A DNA stretch of 22,579 bases from a virus. Within the stretch, counting starts at the first letter, position 1, and every line of letters starts with the position of its first letter. A model generated the notes under the pieces. It was given only the letters and a program-made list of their open reading frames with translations, did no database searches and was not told the origin of the DNA. A program made the position numbers and the translations under genes. Shown piece by piece: positions 6,350-13,712 of the stretch. The stretch covers positions 1 to 22,579 of the IMG/VR virus record IMGVR_UViG_3300033571_017587. One strand, 5' to 3'.

Positions 6350-7382
6350 CATTGATCCTAGTTTAATAGACCCTTTTTGTATTCAAGCTGGATTAGACCC
6401 GACTCTATTTCCAGTAGGCTCTGCCCAACATTTAGATCTTAATTTTAACATAATACCTTTTTTATGTAATTTATTAAATGCAGTAAATGATGATAACGTT
6501 AGTGGAATATTAGTCGCACCGCCTTCATCGTTTGATATTACCCCATTTACTGATTTTACTGGGCTAACTGGTGTCGGTGATCCAAGAGTTTCTTTAGGAG
6601 AAGTAATGATTCAAACTGGTATAAATTTTATACCAAAAATGATAGCACAAACAGAGGTTAGACAAAACGGGGGAACTCAAATTATAGATAATTATATTTG
6701 TAATTCCGATGGTGTGACGATTAAAAAATCAGAAACACTTCCAGCATTATTATCTTTGGATTTAACTGGTCAAAACCCTTATCAATATGGTGCAATCACA
6801 ATACCGCCTTTAAGTACAACTTATGAAGAACTATTAACTCCCTTTGCACCACAAGATGTTACAAATTTTGTATATGATTATATAAATTCAGCCAGAGAAT
6901 CACACGCTGGTTATTTTGTTAACTTTATAAAAAAATATTTTTCAGATTATAAAGCGGAAGTAAACATATACAAAACATCAGGAACGATGCTTGTTCTTTT
7001 AACAAAAGGAACAACAATTGTGTATTTAAAATATTATGCTGATATTGCAAATAAAGTTGCAGTATTGTTAAATTTAGATGATATGAAATATATCATAGGG
7101 AATAAATCACCAACAAACGGTGCAATATCTTTAGCAATGGCATCCGAAATTCCAAATTATAAAAATATATATTTAAGTGAAACTTTATCAAAAGAACATT
7201 ATGATTTGTTAATGGACAAATATAAAACTACACCCGAATTGGAATATACATATATATTCTCAAATTCAGCACTAGCAATTAAATATTTTTCTGATACGTA
7301 TGGATCAATGTTGACACCCACAGTAAGTACCGTTCCAGTTGTTTATACTTCAGTAACAACAATTGGTGGTATTGTTGTTTAA
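6342..7382 (+). CDS. Hypothetical protein ending the replication block
   Basis: I do not recognise this 346-aa protein. The N-terminal third is rich in Pro, Asp, Phe and Thr with loop-like segments (PPSSFDITPFTDFTG). A strand-rich middle follows (TIKKSETLPALLSLDLTG), then a mixed alpha-beta C-terminal part with VNFIKKYFSDYKAEVNIYK, TMLVLLTKGTTIVYLKYY and a final Thr/Val-rich strand. There is no signal peptide, Walker motif or obvious metal site. It overlaps the preceding gene by 8 bases, so it belongs to the plus-strand operon, and its stop overlaps the stop of the converging spike gene by 4 bases. Its composition is more like a virion protein than a replication enzyme, but that is only an impression. 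Confidence 0.75.
   Translation: MNNIDPSLIDPFCIQAGLDPTLFPVGSAQHLDLNFNIIPFLCNLLNAVNDDNVSGILVAPPSSFDITPFTDFTGLTGVGDPRVSLGEVMIQTGINFIPKMIAQTEVRQNGGTQIIDNYICNSDGVTIKKSETLPALLSLDLTGQNPYQYGAITIPPLSTTYEELLTPFAPQDVTNFVYDYINSARESHAGYFVNFIKKYFSDYKAEVNIYKTSGTMLVLLTKGTTIVYLKYYADIANKVAVLLNLDDMKYIIGNKSPTNGAISLAMASEIPNYKNIYLSETLSKEHYDLLMDKYKTTPELEYTYIFSNSALAIKYFSDTYGSMLTPTVSTVPVVYTSVTTIGGIVV
7355..7379. terminator. Hairpin at the convergent end of the two main gene blocks
   Basis: AACAACAAT (7355-7363) pairs perfectly with ATTGTTGTT (7371-7379) around the loop TGGTGGT. It overlaps the last codons of the plus-strand gene, next to the stop of the minus-strand spike gene, exactly where transcription from both blocks meets. 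A candidate two-way terminator or transcript-end stabiliser; the stem is AT-rich and only a short TTT follows on the plus strand, so efficiency is uncertain. Confidence 0.35.
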
Positions 7383-9475
7383 TCACATCCAAGATTGAAA
7401 TTTGGTGGTGGTATTAAATTACCATCTGGATCAAATACACCATCAGCAGTAACAAAGTTTCCATTATACGCATCTCCATCATTCGGCCCTAGCCCATATT
7501 GCGAATTTCTTCTAGATATTGCTGCTTCATTTCCATTATTACCAAAAGGGTTAATACAAGGTATACATAAATCACCAATACTTCTATGTCCGGGTTTAGA
7601 ACCCATACCAGTTGGTTTTGCTGGTGTTGGTACGTGACTAGGTTGAGGTCTAGTTGCTCTAGCTGTTTTTGCATTTGCAACTTGATGTCCATGATAACTT
7701 GTATAATCATGGGCGTGTTCATCACCAGCATTACCGTGATTATGTGGGAAAGTAAATATTGGTAAAGTTTGACCGGGAACTACGAAAGTATTTGTAAACG
7801 TAACAGGCGCAGGACCATCTTTAGTCATTGCAAACGCAATACCGTTAACCATCAGCGGACTACCAGCAGGAACACCGGGAGGTGCAAAATAAGTCATAGC
7901 ATACCCAGTGGGCAAACCAGTATTATCAACGGGAACTTGTAACATTGCTCTATCATATGCTTCCATAGCCAATGTAAACATTGGAGTAGTTCCGTTAAAA
8001 ATATTTTTTGATAATGTGTTAAATAAATCTCTTCCTGCTGTTTTTACCACATAATCCTTTGTATTAGCTAATGTTGCTTTTAATGCACCTGTTGGATTAT
8101 TCCAATTAGCACCCAAATGAACCGAATTTGAACTGTTAGAAGGTCCAGTAGATACACGTTCGCCGGGGGCTGTAATGTGAGTGCAATGTAAACCACCATC
8201 CAATGATAAAGAACCTTTTATAGCAGTATCACCGCTAACATGCAAAGCACCAGCAACCATAACATTATTCGCTTCCATTCTTATTCCAGTATCACCAGAA
8301 CGATCATTACCATCTATTACAATATTTTTTCCTTTGATTGTAGTAAGATTTTTAGACATTAATGTTAATTCACCTTCAGTTGCTGCTATCGTAGTAACCG
8401 CACCGTTAAATTGAGCCTTACCTGTTGTGTGAACATCAATACCGGGAGATCCAACAGCCAATGTAAATTTTTGAGCAACTCCTAAAAATAAACTACCGGG
8501 GTTTATTAAAGGATCAGTATGTATAACTTGTTTACAATTACCTTTAGTGTGAGGAAAAAGTCCTTTTCCTTCTTCACTATTTAAAAATCCAAAAGGAGTG
8601 GTCATGTTTTCACCTTCAGCGGTTGTTGGTGCTTTGTTCATCGATTTTGGATGACCTACATGTATAGCAACATCAGACATAAATGGACCCATAGCATGAG
8701 TTCCACCACTACCTAAATCTTTTTGATGTTTTTCTAATGTTTTTTGTTTACTTTCTAAATCTTTAGCAGCGGTTTCGTTTGCTTTTTGTATTGCTTCTTT
8801 TTTAGAATAAACCATTCCATTTTTACAACCGGGACTACCACAACCTTTTCCTTGATTTAAAGATGACACCTTTTCACTTGAAAGAAACGGTGTAATTAAC
8901 ATATTTAAATATTTTTGAATTACTTCTAATGGGTAAGGTAAATTTGGTATTGTAAATCTTATAATTTGAAATGCTTTATCAATTAAACATTGATCTTTAT
9001 CTGTTAATATTTTACTAGAACACGTTGGACATGGAACCTGTGATCCTTTTTCTTTTTTAATTGTATCGACTTTTTTCTTATCAATATCATGTGTAGTATC
9101 TTGTAAACTTTTAGCAGCCGTTACTTGCTTTGATGTTGCTTCCCCAACTTGTTTTGTTTCATTACCATGTACATAACTATGTTTATCCCCTTGAGCTACC
9201 GTTTGAGAATCGCCCCTTATTGAAGTAAAAAGATTTTGACCAGCACCAATATACAAATCAGCATTTGATTTTATTGTTAAACCTCCACCTATAAGTTGAA
9301 CTAAACTTTTATATTTGTCTTGTAATAAAACATAAGACATATCATCTTGAATAGATGAACCAGTAGCAGTGTTAATAAAAATATTACTTTTTATTTCCAA
9401 GCCACCAGCTTCAGCAACTAATGAACTGGTTTGTTTTGAACCGGATAAACTATCTAATGTTGTTGATGCTGCCAT
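7379..9475 (-). CDS. Baseplate central-spike-like structural protein
   Basis: This 698-aa protein looks like the puncturing spike that in T4 forms the C-terminal beta-helix of gp5. Residues 20-110 hold short, regularly spaced beta turns (GGGLTIKSNADLYIGAG, GDSQTVAQGDKHSYVHGNE) typical of VgrG/gp5 helices, and a second such zone runs about 330-440 (LMSKNLTTIKGKNIVIDGND). Between them is a helical, charged insert with a zinc-ribbon-like pair, CPTC at 149-152 and CGSPGC at 212-217. Residues 578-597 are His-rich (HNHGNAGDEHAHDYTSYHGH), suggesting a metal-binding tip-like region. The C-terminus adds CIPC and a DPDGN turn. It follows the gp5-like gene by 25 bases, so OB-fold hub and spike appear to be separate proteins here. 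There is no signal peptide. Tail-tip or fibre protein is the alternative. Confidence 0.7.
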   Translation of the reverse strand: MAASTTLDSLSGSKQTSSLVAEAGGLEIKSNIFINTATGSSIQDDMSYVLLQDKYKSLVQLIGGGLTIKSNADLYIGAGQNLFTSIRGDSQTVAQGDKHSYVHGNETKQVGEATSKQVTAAKSLQDTTHDIDKKKVDTIKKEKGSQVPCPTCSSKILTDKDQCLIDKAFQIIRFTIPNLPYPLEVIQKYLNMLITPFLSSEKVSSLNQGKGCGSPGCKNGMVYSKKEAIQKANETAAKDLESKQKTLEKHQKDLGSGGTHAMGPFMSDVAIHVGHPKSMNKAPTTAEGENMTTPFGFLNSEEGKGLFPHTKGNCKQVIHTDPLINPGSLFLGVAQKFTLAVGSPGIDVHTTGKAQFNGAVTTIAATEGELTLMSKNLTTIKGKNIVIDGNDRSGDTGIRMEANNVMVAGALHVSGDTAIKGSLSLDGGLHCTHITAPGERVSTGPSNSSNSVHLGANWNNPTGALKATLANTKDYVVKTAGRDLFNTLSKNIFNGTTPMFTLAMEAYDRAMLQVPVDNTGLPTGYAMTYFAPPGVPAGSPLMVNGIAFAMTKDGPAPVTFTNTFVVPGQTLPIFTFPHNHGNAGDEHAHDYTSYHGHQVANAKTARATRPQPSHVPTPAKPTGMGSKPGHRSIGDLCIPCINPFGNNGNEAAISRRNSQYGLGPNDGDAYNGNFVTADGVFDPDGNLIPPPNFNLGCD

Positions 9476-9500
9476 ATTTTATTTATTAATTTTATTGAAA

Positions 9501-11129
9501 TTATCCATGTGCTCCTATGTTAGATGGTTCATATACTTGACCCATATAAATTGGTCTTTGTGAACTACCCCCTTCAAACGTCACCCATACTTTTGAACCA
9601 ACGGCTGGCGTTGAAAAAACACCAACAGGTGCTCCATATCTTGACATGTTAACACTACCATAAGCGTTCATACCTTGATTTGTTGTCCTTTGAACCAAAG
9701 CACCAGAACTCGCTGCTGTTAATGGAGCACCTTCACCTCTCATTCTCGCCATGGTTGTACCCGCAAATGATCCTCGTTTTGTAACTGTATTATCAAGACC
9801 ATCAATTGAATTATTTCTAGTTATTTGAATTTCCGCCATTGATATTGCGGTATTAGCGGCAAGCTCTGGTCTTGATTGTAAATCATTAACGCCCATTCCA
9901 CTATATCCAGCATACACCGATGTATCAAGAACACTAGTTGACCATGCACCCCAAGAACCACCCGGATCATTTACAGTATCAGCACCGGATGCTGCAACCT
10001 TACCACCTTGTTCCGCTAATGCCAATCTCCACATAAAATCCGCCCATTGATTTGGATCTTTAGTGTTTGATACTCCATATTTTGCTGCTTCTGATGGATT
10101 TAAATTTGCTGATAGTAAAGGTGAACATTTCATTCTTTCAACAGCATAACTTTTAAATGATGCTTCATCCATTACACCATTATTAGAAGCAATTGTCATT
10201 CCTTTGGAATCCATTTCACGGTTTTGAGCTACTGATAATGCTTTAGCTTCAGAAAGACTCATCGGAGAACCGCTTGAATTTCCAGCACACGCACTACCGG
10301 AACCAATTGGATCTTCATTTCCATTAAATGTTCCTTCTTTATTATTAACACCATCATCAGAAACTCCTCTATTATCACCATTTACAGCTTGAAGCGATTG
10401 AGCGGAATTATCATTACCATAGTTTGTGTTTACAGTTCCCGGATTTAAATGTAGTAAACTCATTACACCTTCTGGTGTATTAATTCTAACAACAGTTCCA
10501 CCGCCACCAGAATCTTCAAACGTTCCAACATAAGTTGCGCCGTTTTGTAATTGAATAGATGATCCAGTTGGGGTTCTAAAATCAATACCTTTGTGTGGAC
10601 TTTTTCTAAAACTTTCAGTAGCACCATAAGCGGAAGAAACACCAAAACTACTTGGTGATTTTCCGTCTATTAAAAGATATTTATTTGCATCATTTGCTGA
10701 AATAGGACGTTTATCACCCCATCTAACATCCAAATGTGGACCCGTTGACCTACCACTATTTCCAGTTTTTGCTAAAACGCCGGGAGTTACACCAGCATTT
10801 GAACCAGAACCAAGAGCACGATCTGTCGGTATTGTAGTTGCTTGTTGAGTATCCGTTGCAACGGGAGCACCCGTACCACCACCCCAGACAGGAGTAGATG
10901 GCCTTGCCCACGGTAAAACCCCCAACACTCTATCTAAAACATCAGGTGAAAACGGATCAGAAGATGCAGTTTTAAATGATATATCATCAAGTTTATCGTT
11001 CCATCCTTTAAAAAGTGGACCAGTTTTACCGGGAACTATTAATTTAACTCTACCTAAACCATCGGGATCTTGTGCATCTAAAACCAACCCAACGTATGTT
11101 CCATAAAGTAAATGACTATCACGAGACAT
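9501..11129 (-). CDS. 5: gp5-like baseplate hub protein with inserted wall-degrading domains
   Basis: This 542-aa protein appears to be the OB-fold part of the tail-puncturing hub. The first OB half is residues 8-75 (YGTYVGLVLD, DGLGRVKLIV, GVLPWARP). The fold resumes at about 500-535 with GSKVWVTFEGG and QRPIYMGQVY, the usual end of gp5/VgrG N-domains. About 400 residues lie between. These include a candidate M23/LytM peptidase with TGPHLD (His132, Asp134), HKGID (His179, Asp183) and LLHL (His227), and a lysozyme/transglycosylase-like region with Glu373, GSWGAWS at 391-397 and a helix ELAANTAISMAEIQI. T4 gp5 also carries a lysozyme, but after the OB domain. Inferred role: local digestion of peptidoglycan during DNA injection. 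The gene sits upstream of the spike gene and downstream of a 546-aa structural gene; 6 bases separate it from the latter. Confidence 0.8.
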   Translation of the reverse strand: MSRDSHLLYGTYVGLVLDAQDPDGLGRVKLIVPGKTGPLFKGWNDKLDDISFKTASSDPFSPDVLDRVLGVLPWARPSTPVWGGGTGAPVATDTQQATTIPTDRALGSGSNAGVTPGVLAKTGNSGRSTGPHLDVRWGDKRPISANDANKYLLIDGKSPSSFGVSSAYGATESFRKSPHKGIDFRTPTGSSIQLQNGATYVGTFEDSGGGGTVVRINTPEGVMSLLHLNPGTVNTNYGNDNSAQSLQAVNGDNRGVSDDGVNNKEGTFNGNEDPIGSGSACAGNSSGSPMSLSEAKALSVAQNREMDSKGMTIASNNGVMDEASFKSYAVERMKCSPLLSANLNPSEAAKYGVSNTKDPNQWADFMWRLALAEQGGKVAASGADTVNDPGGSWGAWSTSVLDTSVYAGYSGMGVNDLQSRPELAANTAISMAEIQITRNNSIDGLDNTVTKRGSFAGTTMARMRGEGAPLTAASSGALVQRTTNQGMNAYGSVNMSRYGAPVGVFSTPAVGSKVWVTFEGGSSQRPIYMGQVYEPSNIGAHG

Positions 11130-11135
11130 AATATA

Positions 11136-12776
11136 TTAAGCGACATTAACTCCAATTTTTGACGAGTCAGTGGGATGTCCATAAATATCTTCAGTGCCAT
11201 CTTTAAACGTACTAGCACCGAGTTTTGAAGCTGATTCTGGGTTTGTCGAATTAGTATCCCCTAATGCATTGATAATAGGATTAAAAATTGAAAAATTTGG
11301 ACCCATTATATTTTGAATTTCTGATACAACTTTATTTTGAGTTGCTTTTGCTGCTAACCCATATCCATAATTTGCCAACATAGAACTTAAAAAATTATTT
11401 GGATTATTTGCTAATGAGTTTACTTGGTTTATAATTTGATTTACTTGTGGTGGCAAATACTGTGATACAAACCCGAAAGGATTACTTGCAAAACTACCAG
11501 CAGTGCCAACCCAATCACTACCAGCACCAAATGCACTATTAACATAACCTTCCAATGTACCCGTAAGATTACTTGTTATGTTAGACATATTCATTAATGA
11601 TGTGAAAAACGGAATATCACTAGCAATAGAACGCAATATAGCCATCAATATACATAACAAATCAACCGGAATTATACTTTCTAAAAAATCCATTACAAGT
11701 TGTTGTAATTTAGACAATAACCCATTTATATAAGCATAAAATTTTTGAACATATTCCATAATACCATTATAAATGTCATTTATAAGAGTCGAAAATGCTG
11801 CTATTACACCATTAATACCCGCCACTAAACCCTGTATCGCACCAAAAGCTTTTTTAGGTAATGCTAAATAAGCAGATGTTCTTACTTTATTACAAAAAGC
11901 ATCCAATTCAGCAACTGCGTTTGGATGTATTTTGTTTATCAAAGCTGTTACTAAATTTGGATGTTCAGTTTGAGGTCCAGTTATTGGACTTGTATTCATA
12001 TTATTAGCATTAGCTTGAGTAACACCTAATTTACCAATATCATCAAATGATTTTTTTTGATATGCAGGTGTTTTCTTTAACGCTTCTTGTAATTTTGGCT
12101 GTTTAGCCATTTTGATAAAATCGTTTAAAAACCCTTGATCTATAACATATTTGTCTTGACCATAAACACCAGATTGTAAAATTTTATTATCAAAACCATA
12201 AACTAACATGTTTAATAAAAGATAATATTTATTTGTATTTAAATTGGAAAATTGATGTTTTATTCTGGCTAATTCACCGCCAAAAAGATAAGGATATAAT
12301 GATAAATTAGTTTGTTTTTCTAATTCTTGAATTTCTTTGTGTGTAATTGTATGTGATTTACTACCACCTTGATTTATTTCTTTAGTTTTATCTTTTTTCT
12401 GAGATGGTGTTTTTTTCTGTTCAGCCGATTGTTTAGACAATCTTGCATTTGGATTATCTGAATTTGCATTTGGGTTAGGATCAACTGAATTTGCAATATA
12501 AACTGGTGCGTCTTTTAAAGACGGATCGATTATACTAGCAGTAGTCCCAGTGAAAATAGCATCATCTGGCATTGATTCTATAAAACCATTCGATATATCA
12601 CCAGTAGTCCCAGTTAAAACAAAATCACCGCTTGACGCACCAATACCGCTTATTATATTTGGCTCGTTTGGATTAAAAACCTGTTGAACACTTGCCGTGG
12701 TGGGTTCTTTTGAAACGGGTGCAGACGTTTCTATTGTTTCAGATACCCCAAAAATTGGATTTATTTCAATGGACAT
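11136..12776 (-). CDS. Hypothetical virion structural protein, 546 aa
   Basis: I cannot assign a family. Residues 1-150 are low-complexity (Ser, Thr, Pro, Asn, Lys). They contain two TGTT motifs at about residues 55 and 76, encoded by a 13-base direct repeat (CAGTAGTCCCAGT at 12539 and 12602), and a Lys-rich stretch (QKKTPSQKKDKTKE). Residues about 150-280 are a folded helical domain. Residues about 300-400 form long, hydrophobic amphipathic helices (AIQGLVAGINGVIAAFSTLI, LVMDFLESIIPVDLLCILMA), followed by a Gly/Asn/Ser-rich tail. The position between hub genes suggests a baseplate or tail-interior protein, and the hydrophobic helices could interact with membrane during injection. The start at 12776 has the AAAATATG leader seen elsewhere and is 28 bases from a divergent gene. 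Confidence 0.75.
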   Translation of the reverse strand: MSIEINPIFGVSETIETSAPVSKEPTTASVQQVFNPNEPNIISGIGASSGDFVLTGTTGDISNGFIESMPDDAIFTGTTASIIDPSLKDAPVYIANSVDPNPNANSDNPNARLSKQSAEQKKTPSQKKDKTKEINQGGSKSHTITHKEIQELEKQTNLSLYPYLFGGELARIKHQFSNLNTNKYYLLLNMLVYGFDNKILQSGVYGQDKYVIDQGFLNDFIKMAKQPKLQEALKKTPAYQKKSFDDIGKLGVTQANANNMNTSPITGPQTEHPNLVTALINKIHPNAVAELDAFCNKVRTSAYLALPKKAFGAIQGLVAGINGVIAAFSTLINDIYNGIMEYVQKFYAYINGLLSKLQQLVMDFLESIIPVDLLCILMAILRSIASDIPFFTSLMNMSNITSNLTGTLEGYVNSAFGAGSDWVGTAGSFASNPFGFVSQYLPPQVNQIINQVNSLANNPNNFLSSMLANYGYGLAAKATQNKVVSEIQNIMGPNFSIFNPIINALGDTNSTNPESASKLGASTFKDGTEDIYGHPTDSSKIGVNVA

Positions 12777-12804
12777 ATTTTAATAATAGTATATAGTTAT
12801 ATTT

Positions 12805-13416
12805 ATGCATAATATCAGTTTTTCATACCCCCCAATAGGCATTGCAGGAGCAGCAAGAGCAGGAAAAGACACCCTCTGTAGAGGTATAATTCGACAATTA
12901 AAAGAATATAAAATAGATGCTATTCGCAAATCTATCGCTGGTGATGCGGTTAAGACAGATTTAAAAGATTTTATATCAAAAAAGTTTAATCTTGACGCTT
13001 TTACTGAAAATTCTGATGATAAAGAATTTATGCGACCATTATTAGTCGAATATGGTAAGATGCAGAGAAGTAAAACCAAAGGTAGATATTTTATTAATGC
13101 GTTTACAATTATACCAAATTTTGTTAATATATTACCCGATATTCGTTATATAGAATATGAACAAGATGAAGTATATTGGCTTAAAAATGAAGTAAAAGGT
13201 CTTTTAATCTTTATTAAAAGAAAAGGAATACAAGATGCTAATGATACTGAGAGAGTTAATAATAAAATTATCAGTAGTATGGCTGATTATATTTTAGAGT
13301 GGGATACTTTAAAAGAAAAAAACCCAGAAGATGTTTTGCAAATTGATTATTATGCCAAATGGATAGTTGATCAATATTATATACCAATGATATATTCAGC
13401 TACCACTTGCCAATAG
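12805..13416 (+). CDS. 1: Deoxynucleoside monophosphate kinase (T4 gp1-like)
   Basis: This 203-aa P-loop kinase would convert dNMPs, including those released from host DNA, to dNDPs for phage synthesis. The ATP-binding loop is GAARAGKDT at 15-23, typical of gp1 with Asp after the Lys. Downstream KSIAGDAVKTDLKDFI and MRPLLVEYGKMQRSK resemble the substrate-binding LRPLLQxYGxxxR segment of this family. T4 gp1 is 241 aa, so this is a compact version. The gene is on the plus strand, opposite to all its neighbours. Only 28 bases separate its start from a divergent structural gene, and its 3' end overlaps a converging gene by 17 bases, so any promoter must lie in that gap or inside the neighbouring coding sequence. 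The ATG at 12805 gives the P-loop its usual N-terminal distance. Confidence 0.85.
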   Translation: MHNISFSYPPIGIAGAARAGKDTLCRGIIRQLKEYKIDAIRKSIAGDAVKTDLKDFISKKFNLDAFTENSDDKEFMRPLLVEYGKMQRSKTKGRYFINAFTIIPNFVNILPDIRYIEYEQDEVYWLKNEVKGLLIFIKRKGIQDANDTERVNNKIISSMADYILEWDTLKEKNPEDVLQIDYYAKWIVDQYYIPMIYSATTCQ

Positions 13417-13711
13417 GACAACTGGATGCTTTAACATAGGCTTTAACTGCCATATAACATCCACATTTTAAACATCTTTCTTGTGCTTTGTTAAAAAATT
13501 CACAAGAATTGCATATATTTTTTCTTTTATTTGCTTCTTGACTATCAACATTAATAGGATTGCCAGCAGCTACACTTTTTACGGTTTTAAATATATCTTG
13601 TCCTAAATTTTTTGCCATTTGTGGTATACTTGGCATACTAGGTTTATTAGAAGATGCTAAATCTTTAATTCTATTTTTTTGAATAGCTTGTTTTATTACG
13701 TTTTTATCCAT
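13400..13711 (-). CDS. Small zinc-ribbon protein between hub genes
   Basis: This 103-aa protein has a helical, basic N-terminal part and a C-terminal cysteine cluster: Cys67 and Cys70 (CNSC), Cys80, Cys83 and Cys85 (CLKCGC) and Cys98 (SCPIGKW). The CxxC-x9-CxxCGC pattern followed by KA and SCPxGKW is a zinc-binding arrangement that I recall in small conserved phage proteins of unknown function. The ATG at 13711 is preferred to upstream in-frame starts, because it lies one base after the stop of the gp27-like gene and has the usual AATATG leader. The 3' end overlaps the converging dNMP kinase gene by 17 bases. It is probably made in the late operon. A regulatory or assembly role is possible; nothing here decides it. 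Confidence 0.8.
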   Translation of the reverse strand: MDKNVIKQAIQKNRIKDLASSNKPSMPSIPQMAKNLGQDIFKTVKSVAAGNPINVDSQEANKRKNICNSCEFFNKAQERCLKCGCYMAVKAYVKASSCPIGKW

Positions 13712-13712
13712 A

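Noticed and set aside
7395-8414. Plus-strand open frames across the spike gene
   Set aside because: They are antisense shadows of the repeat-rich 698-aa gene.
11136-12776. 546-aa protein as a holin or membrane protein because of its hydrophobic helices
   Set aside because: The helices are long and amphipathic, the protein is large with a low-complexity head, and it lies among virion genes; no small holin-like plan is seen.
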